Part shown: piece by piece, positions 37,304 to 49,315 of the stretch
Layout of the letters: every line of letters starts with the position of its first letter
Numbering within the stretch: position 1 is the first letter of the stretch
NCBI GenBank assembly: GCA_037951165.1
Contig: JBBDHG010000112.1
Span: 4,218,501-4,282,500, forward strand
Origin: Lophius americanus
Taxonomy: Eukaryota > Chordata > Actinopteri > Lophiiformes > Lophiidae
DNA: 64,000 nucleotides
Reading direction: 5' to 3'
Notes under the pieces: model-generated
Told to the model about the DNA's origin: nothing
The model's database searches: none
What the model saw: the letters and a program-made list of their open reading frames with translations, nothing else
Made by a program: the position numbers and the translations under genes

Positions 37304-39904
37304 TGTAATTAATCTCATATGGGAATCCTTTTGTTTCTGTAGCTTCTATAGCCCCATTTACACAGCATTTTCAATGCCGTTCTGGTCCGGTCCGTTCTGT
37401 TGTGAGAGGCAGTAGCAGAGGCGAATCGAACATCTGTAAGCAGGAGGCAGGACGGATATATTAATTTTTAACGGCTTACTATATCTGAAGCCGCCAACTG
37501 TGAGACTTAAAAAGCTGCTACAGCCTTACCTTCCAAACAGAGAACTAGATCAATGGCCACGTGACAACAAAGGTATTTTTTTCCATGATAATCTATTGTA
37601 TAGAGGGGGTCTCTATCATGGATGCAGAAGCTGCTGCGAAATATCCTCCGTCAAACCTCCTTTTCTCACTAACTTCCTATTTAAATGGATACACGAGTAA
37701 AAAGCTATTCCATCATTGCTCCCTTCAGAGTCCCACATTAGAGAAACAGTGCAATAATAGATCCTTTTTCAACTATTACACTTTAGATGTTTAGTAATTG
37801 GACCTCTAAGACTGTTTTTTGGGTAGGTCTAACTGTTCCATGCTATTAAATTGCGAAGCCCTATTTTATAAGATGAATCTGTTCAAGAGCATTTAAAGGT
37901 GAGGTCACAGTGATACAATAAGAGCGAATGTGTTTTTTGTATAGTTTGTGATGATGGTAATTGACTATAGGCTTTTTTTCCCTTCTTTTTTTCTAATGAA
38001 TACTGTTAATGGTCACAAATAAACAAGCCATTTCATATAATTGCTGATTGGTCCAAAGCCTGAAGTGAGACTTACTTTCTTTGAAGTCGAAAAACCTTGA
38101 GTAACTGCCGAAGGCCATTTCAGTGGGAATAAAAACTAAAATGAGCCTTTGTGAGACTGGGATTAGATCTGGAACAATCAGATTGTTGAGGTACTCTTGA
38201 ACAGGTTCCGTCCTCTCTAAGGAGTCGCTCTTGCACCGGGGCAGGGGGACAAAGAGAGATTAGCTAGCATACTATCCCACCCTGTCTACCCTCCACATCA
38301 GGAACAGACCCTGAGGTCCACATATCCCGCCAATTAACTTGTCATTCATTCCACTCTTGCTTTCTTCGCTGTGACTTCATGGCTTCATTGGTAAGATGGC
38401 TTAAGCCCCCACCATTCTCCCATCCCTTTCAAAAATTCTCTATAAGTAATTACCTTTACCCAGAATCCCCATCAAGAGTTACATGGAAAGGGAGAGCTTT
38501 GTTCAATAATTACAAATGGTATTATTCCCATTTATCGGTAATGCAAACATAATATACATTAAAATAAAAAGATTAACCTTGTATACATATTCAAATAACA
38601 CAGTTATTATATTACAACATACAAGCTGGCTAACATGTTTCAAATCAGAAATTTTGGGTCATCCCAGAGTCTTAGCGATGTCTAGTCAAGAGTGTAATTA
38701 ATCAGAATTAATTAATACTGTAATTCATCACCCATCATCAACGTCTTTCACGGCAGCTTGATGTTAGTAGATATCATATTTTTGATAAGCAGGTATAAAT
38801 CATATGCCAGGGGGACTTTCTTTTTTTTCCTAACACTTATTTTGGTTCCTCACAAGCCAACTAAACCATGCCTCCCACCGTTACAGTTTCAGCTTTGATA
38901 AATCTCATTAGCGCTTACTCGGCATGCTCATTTGCATAAACTTGTTTCATGTTCACCAGCCTGGGGTTGCAGAACCGTAAACGCATCTGTGCAGCAGTGA
39001 CCTCATCTTTAAGTCTTATTTCCAACTACACAAGGCCATTCATGTCACAGCTTTCGGTGTCTTCTAAACACCCTCACTGTGTCCTTGTGTGGTGTGCAGA
39101 GAGGAAAACACATGGTGAGGTTATCCCACACGTCTTTTCCCTTGTTCCATTGTTTTACCTCTAAACACTGCCAAAATGTAAAAGTAATAAAATAACTTCA
39201 CACAAAAGCAGCAGTTAGTGGTATTGCTTTGACACCTACTCAGTCATTTTATTGTGATGATTTCTGATCAAGTAAAAACTATTCTTCTTCATCCAGTTCA
39301 TTATTATGGTATGGAGATACGACAATATGTTGTCCATTAGAATATAGTATAAGTTAATAATATGTGTAAATGATACAGACGTGTTTATTGATAGTGTGCA
39401 GCAGTAGTACCTCCCATCAAGAGCTGTGAATATGAATCCGATTGGTTTTTGAACAATAAAGAGTCATTTTTAAATAGTTTAAATGGCATTTGTATCAGTA
39501 ATGTGAATATTATGGCTGAGATGATTATATTAATGGTGAATGATTCAAAGAGGGTTGTCCCATATGACGAGGGTACGGGTGACAAGTGTGGGGGAGGGAG
39601 AAGTGAATATATTTTCTGTCTGTCTCTCTCTCCAGGATAATGCTGTATTCAACGGGAGACTGCAACCGCATGTTTTTACACTGTTATCTCTCTCTCATGA
39701 CAAGTTTTTTGTTCTTTTTTCTTACACCGTGTGTCGAGCCACAATTTCAGTCACAGCTGATAAAACTCTGACCATCGTCTCCTTTAATTCCAGGAAAAAA
39801 GACCCACATTAGAGGTTCCTGCTGACCATGGTCCTGCTCTCTGCAGCTTTTACATGTATTACATGCACTTCAATAAATATGTTGTTGCTCTACAGTAGTA
39901 CTCC
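37304..39904. other. Unique non-coding sequence
   Basis: No gene recognised. The stretch 37350-37640 begins agccccatttacacagcatt and has a more even composition. It could be a decayed DNA transposon, but I could not find matching ends. A 90-codon plus frame at 39540-39812 has no recognisable content. Confidence 0.35.
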
Positions 39905-40151
39905 AACGGTTTTAAAAACGTTTATTCCAGTCCGATTTAGTCCAAATTTGTTGCATATGATATGGACTCAGGGAGATCTATCTTAGATATATTGCATTGT
40001 ACTCTTGTAGTTATTATTTTACTCACTAGGGGGAGCTTTTGTTACAAACAAAAACTTCACATTCAGTTCAATCATGGGAATTGCTTGTAGAGGCGATTGG
40101 GGGCTTTTCAAGGATATACACTTCCTTTCTGGGACCACAGCTTTGACCTAG
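39905..40151 (+). mobile_element. Rolling-circle-like family, copy 9 (3' half)
   Basis: It begins around the gtccgatttagtccaaattt and gttgcatatga blocks, then actcactagggggagctttt, acaaacaaaaacttcacatt, caatcatgggaattgcttgt and the 3' inverted repeat gggcttttcaaggatata (40101-40118). It ends in CTAG at 40148-40151, followed by TTT. The hairpin is degraded (tttctgggaccacagc). The 5' half is missing. Confidence 0.72.
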
Positions 40152-41962
40152 TTTAACCAGTTATGTCTCATTGAGATTGAAAAAAACCTCTCTTACAAGA
40201 GAAGCCTGGCCAAGATAGCAGCCAATCAGACATGTTTTACATCAACAGATATAAAATGGTGTACAAAGAAGTCCACTGTAAAACAATAAGAGGAAAGTAT
40301 ATGTCCCCTTTACCACATTTTCTATGATGCTTTCAAACATATCCATTTTTATAGCTATTACAATTTAAGCAAACTAAAAGGCATTTGGAATCATTTTCAC
40401 TAGCAAACAATTTGCTATCCTGATGACAACGTTTTACAAAGGAGACTGTTGTTTGCATTACACATCAACACAGCTGGCTACCATTTGTTTTGTGTCCCTG
40501 TTTACCTTTTCGATATTTGTCTGAGATAGCATTTCCCCATAATACAATCTAAGAACTTTGAGTTGCCTTGAACAATAGACACATTAGTGATGCTTTGCTG
40601 ATGGAAATTATAGTGAAACGAATTGGAAATTATTAAGGGTAATGGCTTTTTCGCTGAAAGGTTTGGAGTTGTGTGTAAAAGCTTTACAATTGCTGATTTC
40701 TAAGTGCTTATTCCCAAAGCACTAAATGCAATTAGATAGCATTAGGATCATTTTAGGGCCGATTTCGAAAATCATCCCTTCTCTTTGTGGACCTATGTCT
40801 ACGAAACCCCAAATTGAAGCTAGCTTTGTGTGAGACTTTGTCTTACCAGTGCCCCTACGATTCATTTTATCGCATCTTCCATTTGTCTTGGTTTCACCTT
40901 TGACACATAGAGACCCTCAGTAGGGTCGTAGTTTATTTGCTCTGCAAGTTCGGTTTGAACTGAAAGTCAAGCCCATTGAGCTTTGTACTGACAGACAAGG
41001 CCATCCTTCCATCTTATATCGCCATTTTTTACTTCCTGCAGGAAAAGTTCTTTCTCATTTTCCAGTCAGCTGTTGGCAGTGCTGCTTGGTAGCTGGCCTC
41101 ATCCCAGCCAGTCGAAGCCATAATATAATTTCATATTGATTTCTTGTTGACCTCCCATGAAGCAGTCATCATTCCGTTATGTGCTCCACACTTCTTGTTA
41201 ATGAAATCAATAGACCCCACCAAACAGAAGTCCAATAGGACTCTCTTGGAACCCTTTTTTGTCCTGAATCCTTATATAGGAAGAGAGATTACTATAATAT
41301 GTTATGTTTTTAGATTTTAGTCTGATATGTGTAGAATATTACATTAATTTCCAAAGATTTTCATACAGTGTGATAAATACTGCCCATCACTTACAGCACA
41401 TTGAAGAATTTTGCTCTGAAAGACGAATGAGTCTTGTTTTTGTTTTTGTTTAAAATTCTTTTTAGATTATGGTAAAGCCTTTTTTGCAGACGTTGATCAA
41501 ACTTGAACTGTTATGAGGAGAACCAGGAATCTTGCAAAAAAGTTTACAACTGTTTAATTTACTCATGTTGTCATTTGGCGTCGCAAATGCTGTGTTTCCC
41601 ACTCCTAGAGTGTTTTATTTTGACAGCTCATACACACGGAGATCATGATTTATGTAGCCAAATTGTTTCTGAAGAACTGTAAACACTCAAATTTGAGATT
41701 GTGACAGGAAAATCATTAATCACAGATGCTTGTTCCATCCTACTTAATATGACGGTCATGTTTTATAAGGCAGAAAAAAGTGCGTCTACGATAAAAAATC
41801 CTTTTGACAACGCTCATAAAATCCGTCAACTCGTCACATGCATTAAAATGTGGTGATGTAGGTGAGTCACTAATCCTCTATTGTGGGAGGAAATGGAGCA
41901 TATCGAGTTGGGTGGAGCTGACTTAAGAGGCTTGGGTGAAATACAGTACAGTTCAGTTTATT
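40152..41962. other. Unique non-coding sequence
   Basis: No gene or classified repeat recognised. Confidence 0.4.
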
Positions 41963-41992
41963 ATGATATATATATATATATATGATATATAA
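41963..41992. repeat. (TA)n microsatellite
   Basis: TA units interrupted by two TGATA steps. Confidence 0.92.
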
Positions 41993-43604
41993 TCAACATC
42001 ACAATAAAAATAACAAAAAAAAAAATAAGCAAAGGAATCCACACACACAAGCACACATAATGCATTAATGTGATGATAATACCCATGACTGCTGCATTAA
42101 CAGGTGGAACCCTGTAGTATATTTGGCCAGTTCTGTTTCAACATTTGCATTAGCTCCTCTGGATGGCATGCGATGTCCTTTAACGCCCGTAGCCCCCTCT
42201 CTGTAGTTGGATGATATCACCGTCGACAATGACAGCACTGTTGTGGAAACTGTCAAGGTGACTTTTGCACATCTGACCTGCTTCACCGGTGGCGCCAGCT
42301 AAGCCAATGTTGACCGTGGGGTTTTTCCACAGTTTAATTTTAAAGAGCTGCTTTGGACCCTCACCAACACAGCAAAACACACAAGCGCCTCAGACCTGAT
42401 GGAGGCACATTTTAATGACGTGAGAGGTGGGTAAGGCAGTGTTCCCTGTGTGTGATCAACTCTTCTGCATTGTAAGTGTTAGACTATGTTTTATGGACTT
42501 TTGTGATTTATTAATTAGGCTGATATTGATCTTATCAAAAGGATAGTTATGTGGTTTGTGTCATAAAAAATTACAGCTTTAAAAAGTGTAAGTCTACGCC
42601 GTATGTTTGATCTCTCTTTCATCCTATTGGTCATCATCAGATGATAAAAAGAATTCTAACATGCTAGACTTTTCTGACTGGTGTGATGTGAAATCCAGAT
42701 TACACATTGCTGTTCGTTGAATATGTCACACTTAGGAGCCTGATTGTCACGTCACCTCTAAATTTGGCCCGATGCATAGAGTTTGTCAACGATGATCAGA
42801 TTGTGTTAAAATTGGAACTAGGCCTAACAGTTGTGGCAATTTAACTACGAATTTCCATGGATAAGATTTTAATGGACTGACAAGCTTGACCCACAAATGA
42901 ATGCTTTATTTTCATTTCAAAATGTCATACAATACAGGGTACATTAAAGTCAACAGGTCGGAACACGTACAGAATGTCGACCAGCCTTCCAAATAACAGC
43001 ACTTGAATTACACTACTGATTATGATTTAAAACTTTCATTTAAAAAAAATCGGAATGGGCAAAAATCGTTATTGGCTGGTCAGACTTTATAAAAATCGTC
43101 GCTACGCTAATTAAATTAATATTACATTATTCAGTTTAATCACCTCAAACATGTCTAGAAACTCTGGTTATGTTGAAAAGATCTGCTTTGGTTAATGAAA
43201 ATACTGCTTTGTTGTATTGCTCTTCCAACAGTGAAGTCTTGATCGGCAGCGGTTGGGAAAAGCATGAGAAATGTGACCATTTGTGGTCAGATTAGCTGTA
43301 ATCTGTTACAAAGTATCCTTTGTAAAGATACTTGTGTGATACATATGAATTGAACAAGACTAACTTAGCTTGTTAGTTTCCAGTAACTTACTGTTACAAC
43401 ATTTATATCTAGCAAATTGACTACATTATCGGTCAAAAATAAAATTCCTCTACCTGCGGGAAAAAACTGAACTTTTAGGCTCCGATTAACAATTAATTTG
43501 AATGATTTGGTTGATTAGTAGCATCACACTGCTCTCCATATACACCTAACAAAGCTTCTAATTACTGTTACATTACTTTCTCTGAGCATGAATCCAAAAT
43601 GGCA
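41993..43604. other. Unique sequence; possible decayed coding scrap on minus strand
   Basis: Bases 42065-42380 have a more even composition and two overlapping minus-strand frames (66 and 73 codons). If joined by a frameshift they would make about 110 codons. I do not recognise the product. It may be a decayed transposon gene. The remainder is AT-rich with nothing recognised. Confidence 0.3.
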
Positions 43605-43737
43605 CAGGGTTCCTGCAGCTGCCATGATGCTCTGAAGTTGGCTCCGACAAGATACTGACAACCCCCCAGTGTCCCCGCTCTTTGTAAGCCGCTCTGAATA
43701 AGAGCATCTGCTAAATATTTTGAATTTTAATGTAAAA
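43605..43737 (+). mobile_element. SINE/LINE 3' tail fragment
   Basis: The phrases tttgtaagccgctctgaata and agagcatctgctaaat at 43681-43716 are a lightly mutated form of the tail shared by many fish SINEs and their partner LINEs (gtaagtcgctctggataaga, gcgtctgctaaatg). A short AT-rich stretch follows, as expected at a 3' end. The preceding 70 bases (actgacaaccccccagtgtc) may belong to the body. Confidence 0.65.
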
Positions 43738-44544
43738 TGTGTTTCATATTCATGTGCAGTAGTGTGTCAACACCTGCAAAATGAGTCTCATGGTATGGGA
43801 AAGACCCACTGTGGATCTCTGCAACACATGGGCCTGACACACTAAATAGCTTTCAAATGAACAACAGCAGAGAGCTGGCATGTCTGACAGAGTCTGATAA
43901 CATTATATACATGTCCGTCACAGTCATGGGTGCTTGAAACATAAATGTATGTGTTACTTGGCTTCAGAAATCCTCTAGATTTGCATTGGCCCAAGACGGG
44001 AGAATGGAATATGAAAGGAGGCAGAGGGGAAAATGGCGAGAGGCAGGGTGGGGTTTACGGTGCGATTGTAATGAAATGCAGAAAGAGTAGAATGAATGTT
44101 CAGGCATGAAAAATGAAATACACAATTTGTGTTGAAGCACCAGGATTTATAAATGTGAGGATGGGGGCAAACGTCTCCAAAAACAAAGAAACTTTGCTTC
44201 AGAGCTGGTCCATGCAGCCAGTTGTCAGAAATGCAAATGCTGAGATGTAACCAGAGGTACCAGGTATGCAAACTTTGGGTGTTAAGATTAATATAATATG
44301 GACAGTTTTTCAGCTCTGACACCAATACAGCAATTACAGAGAGGTAACATAATCACATGCATGTTCTGACTTCTTTACCAGATTTGCATTTAGAAATGCA
44401 CGGATATACACATATAATGGGGAAGCATTACTTTGGTGGGGGTTTATTTATTCGTTTATTTATGTTTACACCATCACTAAACAATTACATCACATTGCCT
44501 GCAAATTGGGTGTTGGCCAAGTACCTCATGTACACCATGTGAGT
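43738..44544. other. Unique non-coding sequence
   Basis: No gene recognised. The 116-codon minus frame at 43975-44325 has no recognisable domain. Confidence 0.4.
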
Positions 44545-44720
44545 GAGAAAAGAGAAAAAGAGAGACAGAGAGAGAGAGAGTGAAGGGGCAAAGCAAGAAA
44601 AGAAAAAACGCTGATCGTACCCTTAGACACTGAGGGTAAAGGGAAACAGATGGAGAAGAAGGGAGAAAGAGGGAGGACATCATGAGAGAAAGCAAGAGGC
44701 AGAGACGGCAAACAAGATGG
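44545..44720. repeat. Polypurine-rich tract with (GA)n core
   Basis: The plus strand is strongly purine-rich for about 175 bases, with a perfect GA core around 44563-44580. The interruption at 44610-44632 (cgctgatcgtacccttagac) splits it into two parts. Two overlapping Ser/Leu/Phe-rich minus frames of 90 and 72 codons are by-products of the purine bias. Such tracts can form triplex DNA. Confidence 0.8.
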
Positions 44721-45639
44721 ACAACGTAGAAACCCATGAAGCATTGCAAGTTCGCAAGATTAGGTCCACGGGGAAGCAGTTATCTCATATCTCGCTGTAG
44801 ATCATTTGATAGATTTGGAAGAAAAAGTTGATCTTAAGCACTGAGGAAATGCAATAACCCTTTTAATTGCTCAACCCTCTGCATAGGGAGGGGGTTGCAG
44901 TCATTGGCTGCACTAAATATTCTAGTCAGGTGTTAACTTTTTAGGTCACATGTTCTAGAACCAATAGGGAAATAGACTTGACATTACTATAAACCTCATA
45001 AGATCAGTATATAACATAAACTATTCATTTACAGTATTGTAATTTACAGAAAAGTCCACTAATAACAGGATTTCTTGGACATGAACACATTTCATGTGTT
45101 GCATAAATTATGAATTATGAATTAACAGTGGCACAATATTTCCCATTCATTAATTTTCTGGGGAAACATGGAGAAGCGCACGAGAGACATCGTTGATAGA
45201 AAGGCATGGTGAAGCCTAGTAAGAGATTACATTCATGACTGCTAACAAGGTGGTGTGTAGGAACTCATTTAAAAATAGCATAGTATTTAAAATGGGCCAG
45301 AAAGTAGATAAAGCAGCCTCTCTCTGCCAGAGTAATGAGCTAGAACCACACGCTCTATTACCAGAGAGAGAGAGAGACGCACACACACAGCTGTAGTAAT
45401 TTGGTCTTTGTCATTTTCAGATTATTATTTTTACACATTGAATTAGGACAAATCATCAATATTTGCCTGGTGAAATGGATGCATACAAATGTGTTATGCT
45501 AATATCCATGTCCACACCTGTAGGAGTGCATAGTTACATCCATCCAAATAAAAATAAATATTAATATTTTTCTACTGATATGTGCTGTAAATGTAATTTC
45601 TGTATGATTCCATTCATTTCATTCATTTTTTTTGTCATC
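44721..45639. other. Unique non-coding sequence with a short GA/CA repeat
   Basis: No gene recognised. A compound microsatellite (agagagagagagagac, then gcacacacaca) lies at 45364-45390. Confidence 0.5.
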
Positions 45640-46505
45640 AAATCGGTGAATTTGCATATTTCCTGTTCAAGTAGTGAGGAGACATGCGAGATGAGTTAGC
45701 TATGAGCTGAGCCTCATCTCAGATCCACAGTCCCTCATAAACTGGGTTGAGCGCTCGCCATTTGCTTCCTCACTTTTTGTTACCAATGTTGTGCTTTTAC
45801 ACAGTTATTATATGTCCTCACTTTACATAGAATAGGTAGGTATGTGTATAACATTTTTAGTGTTGCTGATCTGACATAAACCATAATGGAAAAGCAGGAG
45901 GTGAGGCTGCAGTACCTCTGCCTCACTGAAGGGGGTGTGCTGATCCCTCGGGTTAATGCCTGTTCTGCTGTTGCTCTTCTTCTAGGCAGAGACAAAATCC
46001 GAGACTCAAGATCACTACAGTAGTCAGTTTTTTTTATGTTTAACTCTGACAGCAAAAATAAAATGTTTGTTTATAATTGAAAATATTTTGAAAACAAAAA
46101 AATGTAAGAGGAGTAATGATCTCTTTTATTTGTAACAGAACATACCACATTTAATATTTTTCCACATTTCCATAAACTTTTTTTTTACTTTTAAATTGGG
46201 TGAACCTACTACTGTATGTTCACCCAATTCGCACTGTATGAATTGTAGAATTGCGATGACAAATTAAGAACCAACAATGGTGCAGAAGAAATGCACTCTT
46301 TCTCTTAAAAAATCTAACCTTCTTGTACCTTCCCTATGTGTGTGCAGAGAATTCTGATATGAGATATGAAACACAAACAGTAGTCAGTGTGTGAGCTGGC
46401 AATTAAATGGTGAATTCAAGCTTTTCTATTGGGTTCATATGTTTGTAAATCTGACTCTGAAAGGGTCGGTGCCTCACCTGCCACCAACCTCACTGCACGT
46501 CACTG
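45640..46505. mobile_element. Probable second non-autonomous hAT-like element (left end lost)
   Basis: The right end reads inward on the minus strand as CAGTGACGTGCAGTGAGGTT followed by ggtggcaggtgaggcac. This resembles a hAT-type terminus (CAGTG start) known to me from fish sequences. The interior phrases gctatgagctgagcctcatc, aaagcaggaggtgaggctgc and tgctgatccctcgggttaat also feel familiar as a repeated fish element. I could not find the matching left terminus or a target duplication, so the left boundary is a guess. The 91-codon minus frame at 45780-46055 is not a transposase I recognise. Confidence 0.42.
46194..46229. repeat. Perfect 12-bp inverted repeat, 12-nt loop
   Basis: The arm aattgggtgaac (46194-46205) and the arm gttcacccaatt (46218-46229) are exact reverse complements around ctactactgtat. 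It lies inside the probable hAT-like element. Confidence 0.87.
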
Positions 46506-46821
46506 GGTAGAATTATAAGGTGTTGGTGCATATTGAGACAATGATGACATGTTTTTTTCAATTGACTCACTACAGAACATAGATAAGAACAGGATACTAC
46601 AACCCCCACATCAGCCCTGACAGTGTTTTTTTTTGGGTTTCATCTGTGTTTTGAACATGTTTGCCTTTCTAAATAACCAACACTTGTCACATGCTGACAT
46701 TTTTGCCATGGCCATAGCATCTGAATAAAACAGGATTATTTGGAGTCTGTGGCTGACAGACACCCTTTAGCCTCTGTCTTCAACACCACAAAGACTCTCC
46801 CACATGCAGTCGGCATAAGGC
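46506..46821. other. Unique non-coding sequence
   Basis: About 300 bases with no gene or classified repeat recognised. Confidence 0.4.
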
Positions 46822-47045
46822 ATTCATCCACTTTCTCTAACCGCATATCCTGTGCAGGGTTGCAGAAATACAACCTATGCTAGTTGACAGTGAGCCAGAG
46901 CCGGAGTAAACCCTGCCTAAATCATCATATCACAGGGACCACTTAGCCACCAACTCACATAAGGTACTGGAGGAAGCTGGAGCTCCCAGAGCGAACCCAT
47001 GCAGACACGACCATAATATCCAAACTTAACACAGAAAGGCTGCAG
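46822..47045 (+). mobile_element. Abundant teleost interspersed repeat, second type
   Basis: The phrase order attcatccactttctctaa, ccgcatatcctgtgcagggt, tgcag, gtactggaggaagctggagc, agcgaacccatgcagacacg and cacagaaaggctgcag is a decayed copy of a very common fish repeat (attcatccattttctatacc, gcttatcc, gggttgcggg ... acccacgcagacacgg ... cacagaaaggc). The middle part, with the cagtctatcacaggg and cattcacactcac phrases, is mostly lost. I cannot assign it to a transposon class from memory. Confidence 0.7.
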
Positions 47046-48600
47046 TGCTCCGGAACCTTCTTTCTGTGAAGCAAAAGTGTGAAAGGTGAAGAATCACCTT
47101 ATCGCATGTCAACTTCTTGTGAGATTTTCCCAGATACTGAGCATCTCAAACACGTCCTAGTGTGTTACACAGAGTACATCGACAGATATGTTTGTCCATT
47201 ATGCCCAGTTGCGTCTCACCCACAGTGCTCTTGGTACAGATAATATCATAACAATGTGCCAAAATGGTAGTTTAGGAAGTTCTAAGAATGAAGTTCTTCA
47301 AAATTTAGCATGACATGAATTACTGTTATGAGAGAGGTAGCTGTTACCGAACTGGGTTTCCCCCTACGCATGAAATATCCGACCAGCATGTCGGACACCC
47401 GAGTTTGCTCTCCTGTGACAGACTTACACTTACTGTTCCCCTTGCAAAGACTGAGACGACAGCTAACCATCATGCCAGACCAATATTTACTACGAACACA
47501 TTTTCTCTGACCTTAAGTACACTGCAGTTTACAAACATTGTTTGGAGTGAATATAAAAAGATACACACAATGTAATTCAAGGTTTTCGCAAATCATCCAC
47601 CACTGATAGTCTTGTATGTCAATGCGGTTTCCATGAATCATGATTATATCATTTTCTGTGAACAAAGTAAGAGTAGACACAAAACACAAATAAAATGTGT
47701 AGACAATGTATTTGTGTACATTGTCTACCCCCCCCCCCAAAAAAAAAAGAAAACATAGTTCATGTTGGGGTATATTAAGATTGAGATCAGGAATGGCAGA
47801 GTGCATAATTCCAACATTGTCCATATTCCACTCAACCTGTAAGTTTGAATTTTGTCAAACTTATGAGGCGTAAAGCCATCAATGGCCGCTGATGACCCTC
47901 AGGAAATGTATGGTGCTCTATACAGAAACCCTTTCTTTACCTGTATTTTCTCCCTTTTCTTTTTTTCTTATAATCTTGACGTGTTGAGGATCTTTCTAGG
48001 CCACATTCTGTCAGGGGTGGGCTTGTTGCCCCTAGCCAATAAGTATGCAAGGTGTGAGTTTTGACTATAGACAGACATGGAAACCAGGTCACATCACTGT
48101 CTCTCTCTCTCGCTGCTCTGCCATAGACATAAAGAGCTGCAGGTCTGTTGTCTGACATGTAACTCATCTGAATTCACCAGACCCTGAGAATGAGGTACCT
48201 TCCTGCAGGATTGTGTGGAGGCATGGGCGTTATGTTTTAGAACATAAGCATTGTGAAACAATCAAAATGACATTTCACTTCTCTGACTCACTCCTTTGTT
48301 TTGGTCTTTAATCACTTTTGCTTGCTCATGCACCACTGATCTCTCTTGCCAGGAAGGAGAGGTCAACCCGCAACTGAATTCCATCTGCAGTAGTGAAAAC
48401 AAATTGCTCTATGATTCTGATCCACTCCAGAATTTATTCAAGATTTAAGATGTATATTGCCATTCCCTTGTTTAACTACACTTGTAGGAAAGTCTGGCTG
48501 ACCGAGTCCATAATAATGATCAAAGAAATTAAATAACTATGAGTTAAATAAAATAGATAGAATGAAAGACTTAAGCAGGGCCAATATGACATTTTTCCAC
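47046..48600. other. Unique non-coding sequence
   Basis: No gene recognised. Frames of 60-103 codons (47282-47824) lack recognisable domains. A hairpin and a homopolymer pair lie at 47699-47748. Confidence 0.4.
47699..47748. repeat. 12-bp inverted repeat followed by C11-A10
   Basis: The arm gtagacaatgta (47699-47710) and the arm tacattgtctac (47717-47728) flank the loop tttgtg. The second arm runs straight into a run of 11 C and then 10 A. C/A runs like this often reflect replication slippage. Confidence 0.85.
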
Positions 48601-48831
48601 AACTTTACATACTATGGGTTGCGAGGTGGGGCCTCCAGAGATCGGACATTGTCTTGAATTGGACTCGCTGGTCTTTACAGCACATCCCACACATGCACCA
48701 TTGGTCCATTGATCTGCGGCCCAGCTCTGATGCTGATGTGCACAATGTAAAAGCTTTCAGCAGCAGCCTTACAGGTGTGGTCCATAATATTCTTGCACCT
48801 TTTTATCACAACCAGGATGAACTTTCTTACA
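48601..48831 (-). pseudogene. Tc1-like transposase fossil, part on left of nested insert
   Basis: On the minus strand, codons at 48750-48703 read LHCAHQHQSWAADQWT. This aligns with the L.WA..H.NWT...W region of Tc1-like transposases, just before the first catalytic Asp region. Nearer the insert, CKKVHPGCDKKV at about 48830-48795 aligns with the EEVN.GSDRKVS segment of the DNA-binding part. Intervening phrases (for example the stretch at 48760-48800) are shifted in frame. The gene is broken by stops and by insertion of a rolling-circle-like copy at 48832-49315, and cannot be active. Confidence 0.72.
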
Positions 48832-49315
48832 TTGACTATATTCTCAAAAAGTCGCTGCTGTGGCAGATCCTTCTAGTTGACCTGGTAACTCAAAATTATT
48901 TCATGGCTCATTTTCAAAATGATATGTCCATAGAGACATAAGTTTGAGGAAGAAATGGATTGGTTTAGGGAGAGATTGCTTGTAACATTTTGACACTAGG
49001 GGGGGCTTTTTCTGCGAAAGTATTTAGGCCATATATATTCAAGCATTGGTCCGATTTTGTCCAAATTTGGTGCATATAAATCTATTCAAGGAGAGCTATC
49101 TTGTTTATACCATATTTTACCCATATTTCATTGTAATAATTCATATCTTACTCACTTTGGGGAGTTTTTTTTGTTTTTCTTTTACCGAAAATACTTTGGA
49201 AATAACTTCCAATTTAATTTCAGGATTCAATCAGGTATATTACTTGTACAACCAAGGAGATTGGGGAGTTTACTGGGTTACACCCTTGCTGTCAGGGATG
49301 AAAAAGTTGGTTTAG
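48832..49315 (+). mobile_element. Rolling-circle-like family, copy 10 (nearly full length, nested in Tc1 fossil)
   Basis: It carries all internal blocks in order: cgctgctgtggcagatcc, gtaactcaaaattatttc, catggctcattttcaaaat, aagaaatggattggtttagg, the first module gacactagggggggcttttt, ggccatatatattcaagcat, ccgattttgtccaaatttgg, catattttaccc, the second module actcactttggggagttttt with ttttaccgaaaatacttt, gattcaatcaggtatattac, ttgtacaaccaaggagattg, and the 3' end cccttgctgtcagggatga, ending TTAG at 49312-49315 followed by TTT. The first dozen 5' bases are not recognisable. The Tc1-like coding similarity resumes right at 49316, and I see no target duplication. Confidence 0.8.

Noticed and set aside
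44477..44749. Ser/Leu/Phe-rich 90-codon minus frame as a membrane peptide
   Set aside because: The composition is imposed by the polypurine tract on the opposite strand.
48654..48941. 95-codon plus-strand frame as a gene
   Set aside because: It is antisense to the Tc1-like transposase fossil and runs into the nested insert.
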